Positions 51,545 to 59,990 of a DNA stretch of 64,000 bases are shown here, in pieces. Source of the DNA: an uncultured Lachnospiraceae bacterium (GTDB taxonomy: Bacteria > Bacillota > Clostridia > Lachnospirales > Lachnospiraceae); assembly GCA_902792005.1 (NCBI GenBank), contig CADAXW010000003.1, positions 62,001 to 126,000 of the forward strand. The letters run 5' to 3'. Numbering within the stretch: the first letter of the stretch is position 1; each line of letters starts with the position of its first letter. The notes beneath the pieces are model-generated. The model was not told where the DNA came from, searched no databases, and was given only the letters and a program-made list of their open reading frames with translations. The position numbers were made by a program, and so were the translations under genes.

Positions 51545-52528
51545 ATGGAATTACGGGATGAATATGAACGGAAAATAGAATATCTCAGGATTTCCCTTAC
51601 GGATAAATGTAACCTGCGGTGTAAGTACTGTATGCCAGCGGAGGGGATCTCTCATCTGGCCCACAGTGATGTGCTGACACTGGAGGAGATCCTCCGGGTG
51701 ACCGGGGTTCTCTGCAGGATGGGAGTTAGGAAGATACGGCTTACCGGAGGAGAGCCTCTGGTACGGAAGAATGCCATATCCCTCATCCGAAGAATCGGCG
51801 AGCTTCCGGAGAAGCCGGAGCTGGCCATGACCACCAACGGAGTCTTACTGGAGGAGCATCTGGAGGCGCTTTCGGACGCGGGACTTCGCAGCATTAACCT
51901 GAGTCTGGATACCTTGGACCGGGAGACCTACCGGGAGCTCACGGGTGTGGATGCACTGGAGCGGGTGATGGGATCTCTGGAAAAGGCGGAGGCGCTGGGC
52001 TTTCAGGTGAAGCTGAATGTCGTACCGGTGCGGGGCATGAATGATAAGGAACTTGCGGAGCTTGCAGCCCTGGCGAAGGAAAGAGAAATCTCGGTCCGGT
52101 TCATCGAGCTCATGCCCATTGGCTGTGCGAAGGAGCTGCAGGGCATACCGGCAGAAGAGATCGCAAGGCGGCTGGAAACGGTGTATGGAAAGGGAACCCC
52201 TGTGACCGGAGCGAGGGGCGCAGGGTCAGGACCTGCAAGCTATCTGCAGTTTCCGGGCTTCCGGGGCAGAGTCGGTTTTATCAGCCCCATGTCCCATACC
52301 TTCTGCTCGGAGTGCAACCGGCTCCGGCTTACGGTGGACGGACGGCTGAAGCTGTGTCTTTATTATCCGGACGGAGCGGATCTCAGGACCATGCTCAGGT
52401 CCGGCTGCTCGGATGAGGAACTGGAAAAGGAGATACGAAGGGCTGTGCTTCGGAAACCGGAGCATCACAGCTTTCAGAGAGTGGATCAGAAGATCGAGAA
52501 AAAAAGCATGGTCCAGATCGGAGGATAA
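51545..52528 (+). CDS. moaA: GTP 3',8-cyclase MoaA
   Basis: This 327-residue radical SAM enzyme starts cofactor synthesis from GTP. The N-terminal cluster is CNLRCKYC (Cys22, Cys26, Cys29) and the C-terminal cluster is CSECNRLRL with a third Cys 13 residues later (KLCLYY). GGEPLVRKN and the Arg-rich MSHTFC region fit. The ATG was chosen 10 bases after AAAGGA; a GTG 24 bases earlier would include that site. The MOSC-MogA gene starts one base after the stop codon. The C-terminal GG used by human MOCS1A is present as IGG. Confidence 0.95.
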   Translation: MELRDEYERKIEYLRISLTDKCNLRCKYCMPAEGISHLAHSDVLTLEEILRVTGVLCRMGVRKIRLTGGEPLVRKNAISLIRRIGELPEKPELAMTTNGVLLEEHLEALSDAGLRSINLSLDTLDRETYRELTGVDALERVMGSLEKAEALGFQVKLNVVPVRGMNDKELAELAALAKEREISVRFIELMPIGCAKELQGIPAEEIARRLETVYGKGTPVTGARGAGSGPASYLQFPGFRGRVGFISPMSHTFCSECNRLRLTVDGRLKLCLYYPDGADLRTMLRSGCSDEELEKEIRRAVLRKPEHHSFQRVDQKIEKKSMVQIGG

Positions 52529-52529
52529 A

Positions 52530-53447
52530 ATGGGTAAGGTGATCGCAGTCTGTATCAGTGAAAAGAAGGGTACAGTCAAAAAGGATGTCGGAGCATGCCG
52601 GCTGATCGAGGAATTCGGTCTGGAGGGGGATGCCCATGCAGGGAGCGGAAGGCAGGTGAGCCTGCTTGCCAACGAACAGGTGGAGGCCTTTCGGGAGCGC
52701 TCCGGCGGAGTGGTGGAGCTGCCACCCGGGGTTTTTGGAGAGAATCTTCTGATCGAGGGCTATGACCTGAAATCCTGTGCCATCGGTACCGGGTTTCGGA
52801 TCGGAGAGGTGCTGCTTGAACTGACACAGATCGGAAAGAAATGTCACAGCGGCTGTGAGATCATGCAGAGGACCGGAGAGTGCATCATGCCGAAGGAGGG
52901 CGTTTTTGCCCGGGTCGTGAAGGGCGGAATGGTGCATGTGGGAGATACGGTGGAAATGATCCCGGCTCCGTACCGGGCCGCAGTGCTTACCGCCAGCGAC
53001 CGGTCCTATCAGGGAGTCAGAGAAGATAAGAGCGGTCCCAGGATAAAGGAGATCCTGGAGGAAAAGGGATACCAGGTGGGAAGCATGCTTCTTCTTCCTG
53101 ATGATGAGGATGGACTTGTGGAAGCGCTGATCCGGCTTGCGGATGAGGAAAAGCCGGATGTTATCTTTACGACAGGAGGAACGGGACTTTCTCCGAGGGA
53201 CCGGATGCCGGAGGCTACAAAACGGGTAGCAGAGCGGGATGTTCCCGGGATCGCAGAGGGGATCCGTGCCTACAGCATGACCATCACGCCCAGAGCCATG
53301 TTGTCCCGTGCCGTCAGTGTGATCCGTGGAAGAACCCTGATCATCAATCTGCCCGGAAGTCCGAAGGCTGTCGCAGAGTGCCTGGAGTTTCTGCTTCCAA
53401 CGCTGGAGCATGGACTTGGGATCCTGCGGGGCGAAGCAGACGGATAG
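52530..53447 (+). CDS. MOSC-MogA fusion protein
   Basis: The 305-residue protein joins a MOSC domain (about 1-148: GLEGDAHAGSGRQVSLL, GVFGENLL, GKKCHSGCEIM with the conserved Cys) to a MoaB/MogA-type molybdopterin adenylyltransferase (about 150-302: VLTASDRSYQGVREDKSGP, FTTGGTGLSPRDRMPEAT, INLPGSPKAVAE). The MogA half activates molybdopterin with AMP before molybdate insertion by MoeA; the MOSC half may handle sulfur for the cofactor. Start and spacing: ATG one base after the moaA stop with a GGAGG within the last moaA codons. The fusion is known in Clostridia. Confidence 0.93.
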   Translation: MGKVIAVCISEKKGTVKKDVGACRLIEEFGLEGDAHAGSGRQVSLLANEQVEAFRERSGGVVELPPGVFGENLLIEGYDLKSCAIGTGFRIGEVLLELTQIGKKCHSGCEIMQRTGECIMPKEGVFARVVKGGMVHVGDTVEMIPAPYRAAVLTASDRSYQGVREDKSGPRIKEILEEKGYQVGSMLLLPDDEDGLVEALIRLADEEKPDVIFTTGGTGLSPRDRMPEATKRVAERDVPGIAEGIRAYSMTITPRAMLSRAVSVIRGRTLIINLPGSPKAVAECLEFLLPTLEHGLGILRGEADG

Positions 53448-53513
53448 TGAGGGCTTTGACCTGGGTGTGATCGGAACCCCGGATAGGAAGCAAGAATTGT
53501 GTTTTCAGATGGT

Positions 53514-53541
53514 TTGAAATCATGTAAAATGGAAGTATATT
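53514..53541 (+). promoter_or_regulatory. Candidate promoter of the polyphosphate kinase gene
   Basis: TTGAAA and TATATT are spaced by 16 bases, about 60 bases before the start codon. Confidence 0.55.
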
Positions 53542-53600
53542 ATTGGGATGTTACTTATTTGGTTCACGAAGCAGAATGATCAGATTGGGGAGGTAGTGCT

Positions 53601-55109
53601 ATGTTAAAAGAATGGGTGAAGGAAGAAATGCCTTCAGAAGAAGAGATCGTAGAACGTCTTGCCAAGGCAAGAGCAGAACTGGCAGTACGTCAGACAGCCA
53701 TTAAGGAGAAAGGACTTCCGGTGCTTGTAGTCATGGACGGCTGGGGGGCAGCCGGCAAGGGCAGTGTGCTGGGAAGAGTGATCAAGGGGCTGGATCCCAG
53801 ATTTTTCAAATGTGAGACCCTGTCCCAGCCTACGACGGAGGAGACCAGACGGCCCTTCCTGTATCGTTATTTTGTACGGATCCCGAAGCAGGGACAGTTC
53901 TCCTTCTTTGACGGAAGCTGGATGGGTGAAGTGACGGCGCATTTTCTTCACGGAGAGATCACAGAGGAGGAGTACCGGTCTCATCTGACCAGCATCAAGC
54001 GGTTTGAACGCCAGCTGAATGACAACGGTTATCTGGTGGTGAAATATTTCTTCCATATCGGGGAGAAGACCCAGAGAAAGCGTCTGCAGGAGCTGGAGAA
54101 GAATAATGTCACCGAGTGGCGGGTATCTGACGGTGACAAGTGGCAGAACAAGCACTATAAGGAGTGCCTCGATGTCTATGATGAGTATCTGGAGTTCACC
54201 AATCAGTTTGTGGCTCCCTGGTATTTCATTGATGCCACCAGCAAGAAATGGTCCGAGCTTCAGATGACGGAGATCCTGGTTGCCAGCATCGATACGGCCC
54301 TCAGCAATATGGAGGCTAAGCAGGAGCCGCCCATGCTTCAGAATGTATTCCCCATGAAGAGTATTCCGAAGCTGGCGGACATCGCTCTGGACAAGTCTGT
54401 ATCGGATGAGGAATATAAGAAGGAACTGGATGCCCTGCAGAAGAGGCTGGGCAAGCTTCATAATGAGCTGTATCTGAAGAAGATACCGGTTATCATTGCC
54501 TATGAAGGCTGGGATGCTGCCGGAAAGGGCGGTAATATCAAGCGTGTGGCTGCGGCTCTCGACCCGAGAGGGTACGAGGTTCATCCCATTGCCAGTCCGG
54601 AACCGGCGGAGAAAGCGAGACACTATTTGTGGCGTTTCTGGAACCGGCTTCCGAAGGACGGACACATCGCCATCTTTGACCGTACCTGGTACGGACGTGT
54701 CATGGTGGAACGGCTGGAGGGCTTCTGCACGGAGAATGACTGGAAGCGGGCCTATAACGAGATCAATGAGTTCGAGAAGGAACTGGCGGACTGGAATGCG
54801 GTGATCCTGAAGTTCTGGGTTCAGATCGATAAGGATACCCAGCTGGAGCGCTTTACCGAGCGTCAGAACACGCCGGAGAAGCAGTGGAAGATCACGGATG
54901 AGGACTGGAGAAACCGGGAGAAATGGGATCTCTACGAAGAAGCCGTGGATGAGATGCTGCAAAAGACAAATACAAAGTATGCACCCTGGCATGTGCTGGA
55001 GTCCAACGACAAGCACTATGCCCGGATCAAGGCATTGAAGATCATCATCAAAGCTATCGAGAAGAAGCTGGCTGAGGTGGATGAAAAGAATGAAAAGAAA
55101 AAGAAGTAA
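53601..55109 (+). CDS. pap: Tandem-domain PPK2 polyphosphate:AMP phosphotransferase
   Basis: The 502-residue protein contains two PPK2 domains in a row. The first has the Walker A-like MDGWGAAGKGS (about 45-56) and the second YEGWDAAGKGG (about 300-311) with lid motif FDRTWYGR. In the first domain the lid reads FDGSWMGE, so it lacks the Arg and is probably inactive, as known for class II PPK2 (PAP) enzymes. It phosphorylates AMP to ADP with polyphosphate. GGGGAGG precedes the ATG. The gene stands alone between the cofactor genes and a glycosidase, though a phosphate transporter is encoded 2.5 kb further on. Confidence 0.93.
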   Translation: MLKEWVKEEMPSEEEIVERLAKARAELAVRQTAIKEKGLPVLVVMDGWGAAGKGSVLGRVIKGLDPRFFKCETLSQPTTEETRRPFLYRYFVRIPKQGQFSFFDGSWMGEVTAHFLHGEITEEEYRSHLTSIKRFERQLNDNGYLVVKYFFHIGEKTQRKRLQELEKNNVTEWRVSDGDKWQNKHYKECLDVYDEYLEFTNQFVAPWYFIDATSKKWSELQMTEILVASIDTALSNMEAKQEPPMLQNVFPMKSIPKLADIALDKSVSDEEYKKELDALQKRLGKLHNELYLKKIPVIIAYEGWDAAGKGGNIKRVAAALDPRGYEVHPIASPEPAEKARHYLWRFWNRLPKDGHIAIFDRTWYGRVMVERLEGFCTENDWKRAYNEINEFEKELADWNAVILKFWVQIDKDTQLERFTERQNTPEKQWKITDEDWRNREKWDLYEEAVDEMLQKTNTKYAPWHVLESNDKHYARIKALKIIIKAIEKKLAEVDEKNEKKKK

Positions 55110-55136
55110 TACCTGGTTACATTGGGGGTAAAAAAT

Positions 55137-57500
55137 GTGAAGAGAGACCGTGCATATCACAGAGAAAAGGCTGCAGAGTTTTTGGCAAAACTCACCAGGG
55201 AACAGAAGCTGCTGGTGATCAACGGAACCGCTGAGGAGCGGGTGGCGGCAGGCCTTCCGAGGCTGGAGGAGTATGGCGAAGCGGCTCATGGTGTGCAGGC
55301 ACGGCATGATCAGACCTTTGATCTGGGAGAGCCGGTATTTACTACGGTATTTCAGAACCCTGTAGGCTTTGCCGCTACATTTGACAAGGAGCTGATGCGT
55401 GAGATCGGAGATCTTACGGGTGTTGAAGCCAGGAGTCTTTATAAAGAGAAAAAGCACAGGGCACTTTGTATGCTTGCTCCCACCGTTGATATGGAGAGGG
55501 ATCCCCGCTGGGGCAGGAATGAAGAGGCCTACGGAGAGGATCCCCATCTGACCTCCCGGATCGCGGGAGAGTATATCCTGGGTATGGCCGGAGAGGATCC
55601 GCGCTATGTCCGCTGCGGGGCAACGCTAAAGCATTTCTACGGAAACAATGTGGAAAATGACAGGAACCTGGCAGACAGCAATATATCGGATTACCTGAAG
55701 GATAATTATTATGTTCAGGTGTTTGAAGAGGTCATCGACTATGCGGATCCTCTGAGCGTCATGGCATCCTACAACTATGTCAATGGGGTGCCGCAAACCT
55801 TTACGCCGGAGATCACCACCAGACTGAAGGACAGGGGACTTCCCTTTGTCACCGGAGATGGTGGTGCCATCAGCATGGGAGTGATCCGGCAGAAGGAGGC
55901 GGAATCATTCACAGATTCTCTGGTACGGGCCATAGGTGTGGGAATGGATGCCTTTCCGGAGGAGCATGCAGTGGTCCGTAAGGGACTGGCAGAAGCTCTG
56001 GATTTGGGGAAACTCTCGGAGGAGGCTTTCGACAGAGTTGTGTTGAACAGGCTTACGGCATATTCCCTCCTGGGACTCCTGCCGGAGGATGAAGGTGTGG
56101 AGGAAGCCTTTCCGGACAGCGTTTACAACCTGTCCCGGGTGGATTCGCCCGAGGGCCGCGCTTTGGCGCGCCGTGCATCCGCTGAGGCGGTTGTGTTACT
56201 GAAGAATGAGAAGAGAGCACTTCCTCTCAGGGAGGAGGAAAGAGTGCTTCTGCTGGGGCCCTTTGCGGATCGGTGCCCCATGGACTGGTACAGCGGCATC
56301 ACCAGCCATCAGGTGACCCTCAGAGAGGGGCTGGGCGCTGCGGCGGCCGGCTGTGAAGCGCTGTATCCCTATGTTCGTATCCGCATGTCAGACGGAGGTT
56401 ACGCCGGCCTTGACGGACAGAAGGTGATCTCGGTGGATCAGGAACATGCAGAGGTGTTCCGGATCATGCTGTGGGATGATTCCCGATTCACCCTGCGAGC
56501 TACGAGTAACGGGAAGGCCCTGACGACCCACAAGCCGGGGCAGAGGGTCATCAACTCGGAGGAGCCGGAGGACTTCCACCTGTATGCATCGGCAGAGGAT
56601 GTGTTCAGCTGGTTTGCAAAGGAAGCATTCCAAATGATCGATGCTGCGGGAAAGGCTATCTGTTTCACGGAGGAAAATGCGCTGCATTTCTGGGAGGATG
56701 AAAGGATCGCCGGCATCTCCAATTTCGACGGAAGTATCAGGCTTTCCTTTGAAACGGTGGAAACAGCGGAGGAGCTTCTTCGGAAGACCCGGGGGGTTCC
56801 GGCCGACCGGGTGATCGCGGTCTTTGGTCTCCATCCCATCGTGAACGGAAAGGAGGAGAGGGACCGTACCACGATCCAGCTGCCGCCCTTCCAGAGAGTG
56901 CTGCTCCGGATGATCCGTAAGCAGTATGTACAGGTGGAGCTGGTGCTCCATACCAATTCCCCGGTGGCCATCGTGGAGGAGACAGAGGATCCGGTGGTTA
57001 CGTCCATTACGTGGATGGCAACCGGAAGTGAGGAGTACGGAAACAGCCTGGCTGACGTGTTTTTCGGACGGGTCAGTCCGGCGGGACGTCTCTGCCAGAC
57101 CTGGTATCAGAGCGATGATCAGCTTCCGGAGATCACGGATTACGATATTAAGAAGAATAAGACCACGTATATCTATATGGAGGAGGAGCCGCTGTTCCGT
57201 TTCGGCTTCGGTCTTTCCTACGCTACATTTGATCAGGAGATCACTGCTCAGTCCGGCGGCAAGACAGCCATGGAAGCGGGAAAAACGGCGGACTATGAGG
57301 CAGGACATGTGACCGTAAGAGTGAAGAATACAGGTTCTGTGGTATCGGATGCAGTGGTTCAGGTGTACAGAAAACCGGAGGGCGGATACCGCCTGTTTGA
57401 AGATAAGACACTTCCGGGCTGCCGGCTGGCGGCATTTACCCGCCTTCACGATATGGAGCCGGGGGAGGAACGGAGTGTAGACCTTGTCTGCAGGTACTAG
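55137..57500 (+). CDS. Family 3 glycoside hydrolase
   Basis: The 787-residue protein has the GH3 layout: N-terminal barrel with APTVDMERDPRWGRNEEAYGEDP, KHFYGNN, ASYNYVNGVP and the probable nucleophile Asp241 in FVTGDGGA; a second domain (ASAEAVVLLKNEKRALPL); and a fibronectin III-like C-terminus (FGFGLSYATFDQ). A non-GH3 domain of about 170 residues (about 390-555) with a beta-rich look is inserted in the second domain. There is no signal peptide, so it acts inside the cell on imported sugars, probably as beta-glucosidase or beta-xylosidase. The GTG start lies eight bases after GGGGG. Confidence 0.9.
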   Translation: MKRDRAYHREKAAEFLAKLTREQKLLVINGTAEERVAAGLPRLEEYGEAAHGVQARHDQTFDLGEPVFTTVFQNPVGFAATFDKELMREIGDLTGVEARSLYKEKKHRALCMLAPTVDMERDPRWGRNEEAYGEDPHLTSRIAGEYILGMAGEDPRYVRCGATLKHFYGNNVENDRNLADSNISDYLKDNYYVQVFEEVIDYADPLSVMASYNYVNGVPQTFTPEITTRLKDRGLPFVTGDGGAISMGVIRQKEAESFTDSLVRAIGVGMDAFPEEHAVVRKGLAEALDLGKLSEEAFDRVVLNRLTAYSLLGLLPEDEGVEEAFPDSVYNLSRVDSPEGRALARRASAEAVVLLKNEKRALPLREEERVLLLGPFADRCPMDWYSGITSHQVTLREGLGAAAAGCEALYPYVRIRMSDGGYAGLDGQKVISVDQEHAEVFRIMLWDDSRFTLRATSNGKALTTHKPGQRVINSEEPEDFHLYASAEDVFSWFAKEAFQMIDAAGKAICFTEENALHFWEDERIAGISNFDGSIRLSFETVETAEELLRKTRGVPADRVIAVFGLHPIVNGKEERDRTTIQLPPFQRVLLRMIRKQYVQVELVLHTNSPVAIVEETEDPVVTSITWMATGSEEYGNSLADVFFGRVSPAGRLCQTWYQSDDQLPEITDYDIKKNKTTYIYMEEEPLFRFGFGLSYATFDQEITAQSGGKTAMEAGKTADYEAGHVTVRVKNTGSVVSDAVVQVYRKPEGGYRLFEDKTLPGCRLAAFTRLHDMEPGEERSVDLVCRY

Positions 57501-57540
57501 TTGACATAACACGAATGATGCTACGAAAACTTGTATTATG

Positions 57541-57569
57541 TTGAAAGAAAAAAGCGGATTTGTTATAAT
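57541..57569 (+). promoter_or_regulatory. Promoter of the Na/Pi cotransporter gene
   Basis: TTGAAA and a perfect TATAAT are spaced by 17 bases, about 75 bases before the ATG. Confidence 0.75.
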
Positions 57570-57643
57570 AACTCTGTTTGTTATTCGGAAAGAAGGCAGA
57601 AACATCACCCTGACGCGGAGCAGGGGAATATCAGGAGACAAAA

Positions 57644-59890
57644 ATGAGTTTAGTTGACATACTTCAATTGTTTGGCGGCGTCGGACTTTTCCTGTTCGGC
57701 ATGAACTTTATGACTTCATCTCTGGAGAAGGTTGCAGGCTCCGGGATGGAGCGTGTATTAGGCCGCCTTACCACCGGCAGAAGCAAGATCGGCGGAAGGA
57801 TCAAGGGCTGGTTTTTCGGGACATCCGTGACCGCCGTGATCCAGAGCTCTGCAGCGGTCACGCTTATGATGAGCGGCTTCGTAAATGCCGGGATTATGAG
57901 TCTCGGACAGGCTCTGCCTGTTGTATTTGGATCAAATGTAGGTAGTACGGCAACGGCACAGATCCTCCGTCTCGGAGATCTTACGTCAGACAGTATCTGG
58001 CTGCAACTGCTGCGTCCCTCATCTTTTGCGCCTATGCTCGTTGGAATCGGCGCATTTATCCGTTTGTTTACAAAAAAGAAAACATTAAAGGAAACAGCCG
58101 GGATCCTGATCGGTCTTGGTATGCTTTTCTATGGTATGACATTGATGGAGGAGGTGTTCGAGCCCCTGCGTGAGAGCCCGGAATTCCAGTCAATGTTTAC
58201 TTCCTTTGAGAATCCCTTGATTGGCCTTCTGATCGGTCTCGGTGTTACCGCCGTGATCCAGAGCTCCAATGCATCAGTCGGTATCCTGCAGGCCCTTGCC
58301 GCAACGGGTTCTGTTACCTATGCCGTGACGATCCCCATGGTCATCGGTATCAATCTCGGAAAATGTATGCCCATCGTCATCGGCTTGATGGGTTCGGATA
58401 AGAAGGCAAAGAAGGTGTCCTGGAGTTACCTCCTGTTCAACATCTTCGGAGCGGTATTCTTCATGGCGCTGATCTACAGTCTCCATGGCATCTTCGGACT
58501 CTCCTGGATGTCGGATTCCGTAAACCGAGGCAGCGTCGCAACCGTGCATCTGTTCTTCAACCTGTTCACCAGCATTATCCTGCTTCTGGGTACCGATCGT
58601 ATGACGAAGATCTGCGACCGCCTGGGCGGAGTGGAAGAGCAGAGCGAGCAGTCGATGGAGCTTGCGAAGCTGGACGATATGCTTCTCAATACCCCGACCA
58701 TCGCTCTCGAGCAGTGCAAGGAGCTGATCGGTAAAATGACGGAGGCGATCCGGACGAACTATAAGATCGCCACGGATATGATCTACAAGTATGACGCATC
58801 CAAGTTCCCGGAGCTGGAGGAAAATGAAGAGTTTCTGGACAAGTGTGAGACAGTGCTTTCCTCCTATATCGTGCGGATCGATCAACGCCGACTGATGGCG
58901 GATGATAAGCTGGTGGTCAGTGAGATCCTGAACTCCATCGGAGATCTGGAGCGGATCGGTGATTACTGTATCAATATCGCCTACACGGCCCGGGAAAAGA
59001 ATGAAAACAACATCCATTTCTCACCCTATGGACACAGGGAGGTGGATACCATCATCAGTGCGGTGGATTATACCATGGAAACCTGCTTCACAGCATTCCA
59101 GAATGATGATGAGTCTCTTGCCATCCGTGTAGAGCCTCTGTCTGAGATGATCGACAAGCTGAAGGAGCTGATCAAGTCGCATCATGTGGAACGTCTTCAG
59201 AACGGCGACTGCAGTATTCAGGGCGGAGTGCATTTGTTTGACCTGATCAACAGCTTTGAGCGTATCTCATCGCATAGTGCAAATGTAGCGCTGCACATCA
59301 TTAAGCGTGTCAGCAAGGATCGGGATTTCGACGAAATGCATGGACATGCCAATGACAGCTTCAGTGAAGAATATAAGGCGATGTACCATTACTATACCTC
59401 TCAGTATGTGGATCCCCTGATGCGGCCCATGACTCCGGAGGAGATCGAGGCTGTGACAAAGCATCTGGTGGATGATGAGACATTGGCGGCAGTGGAGCAG
59501 CAGACGGCATCCGAGAAGAAGCGTTCCAAGAAGAAGGAGAAGCCTGAGAAGATCGAGAAGGCTGAGAAGACCGAAAAGGCTGAGAAGACCGAGAAGATCG
59601 AGAAGGCCGAGAAGACAGTTGAGCCTGCTGCAGAGGAGGCTTCGGAGGCGGCTCGGGACAGGTCTCATCAGAAACCCGAAAAGCATGAGAAGCATGACAA
59701 ACATGAGAAGCGGCAGAAGGAAAAACCGGCAGGAGATAAGCCTGTAAAGGAGAAGCCGGCAGGAGATAAGCCTGTAAAGGAGAAGCCGGCAGGAGATAAG
59801 CCTGTAAAGGAGAAGCCGGCGGGAGACAAGTCTGCAAAGGAGAAGAGCCCGAAGGATAAGCAGGATAAGCAGGACAAAAAGAAAAAGTGA
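57644..59890 (+). CDS. Na/Pi cotransporter with PhoU domain and Lys-rich tail
   Basis: The 748-residue protein has two NptA-type repeats, each with a QSS motif (VIQSSAAVTLM and VIQSSNASVGI), eight or more helices (1-320), then a PhoU-like four-helix domain (about 350-560), and a Lys/Glu/Pro-rich tail (about 600-748). It is expected to import phosphate with sodium, the PhoU part acting as regulator; in some bacteria related proteins export phosphate. The tail contains KAEKTEK repeats and three identical AGDKPVKEKP units, features I do not know from this family. A T-less hairpin follows. Confidence 0.9.
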   Translation: MSLVDILQLFGGVGLFLFGMNFMTSSLEKVAGSGMERVLGRLTTGRSKIGGRIKGWFFGTSVTAVIQSSAAVTLMMSGFVNAGIMSLGQALPVVFGSNVGSTATAQILRLGDLTSDSIWLQLLRPSSFAPMLVGIGAFIRLFTKKKTLKETAGILIGLGMLFYGMTLMEEVFEPLRESPEFQSMFTSFENPLIGLLIGLGVTAVIQSSNASVGILQALAATGSVTYAVTIPMVIGINLGKCMPIVIGLMGSDKKAKKVSWSYLLFNIFGAVFFMALIYSLHGIFGLSWMSDSVNRGSVATVHLFFNLFTSIILLLGTDRMTKICDRLGGVEEQSEQSMELAKLDDMLLNTPTIALEQCKELIGKMTEAIRTNYKIATDMIYKYDASKFPELEENEEFLDKCETVLSSYIVRIDQRRLMADDKLVVSEILNSIGDLERIGDYCINIAYTAREKNENNIHFSPYGHREVDTIISAVDYTMETCFTAFQNDDESLAIRVEPLSEMIDKLKELIKSHHVERLQNGDCSIQGGVHLFDLINSFERISSHSANVALHIIKRVSKDRDFDEMHGHANDSFSEEYKAMYHYYTSQYVDPLMRPMTPEEIEAVTKHLVDDETLAAVEQQTASEKKRSKKKEKPEKIEKAEKTEKAEKTEKIEKAEKTVEPAAEEASEAARDRSHQKPEKHEKHDKHEKRQKEKPAGDKPVKEKPAGDKPVKEKPAGDKPVKEKPAGDKSAKEKSPKDKQDKQDKKKK
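59731..59846. repeat. 30-bp in-frame tandem repeat in the cotransporter tail
   Basis: Three identical units beginning AGGAGATAAGCCTGTAAAGG at 59731, 59761 and 59791 and a diverged fourth at 59821 encode AGDKPVKEKP repeats. Identity at synonymous sites points to recent expansion. Confidence 0.95.
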
Positions 59891-59893
59891 GAT

Positions 59894-59919
59894 TAGCGGG
59901 TGGGGGCGCCCAACCGCTA
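59894..59919 (+). terminator. Weak hairpin after the cotransporter gene
   Basis: TAGCGG and CCGCTA, extended by GGG/CCC with one mismatch, form a GC-rich hairpin followed by TATATCTTGTATTTT, an imperfect T-rich tail. Confidence 0.5.
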
Positions 59920-59923
59920 TATC

Positions 59924-59952
59924 TTGTATTTTGAAAAAGAATCTGCTACAAT
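59924..59952 (+). promoter_or_regulatory. Candidate promoter of the PBP gene
   Basis: TTGTAT and TACAAT are spaced by 17 bases, about 40 bases before the TTG start. Confidence 0.5.
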
Positions 59953-59990
59953 AAGAAATGATATTCTGAAGTGACAGGAGGCCTAAGGCT

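Noticed and set aside
53634..55547. 637-codon minus-strand frame
   Set aside because: Antisense to the PPK2 gene and the GH3 start; no homology that I recognise.
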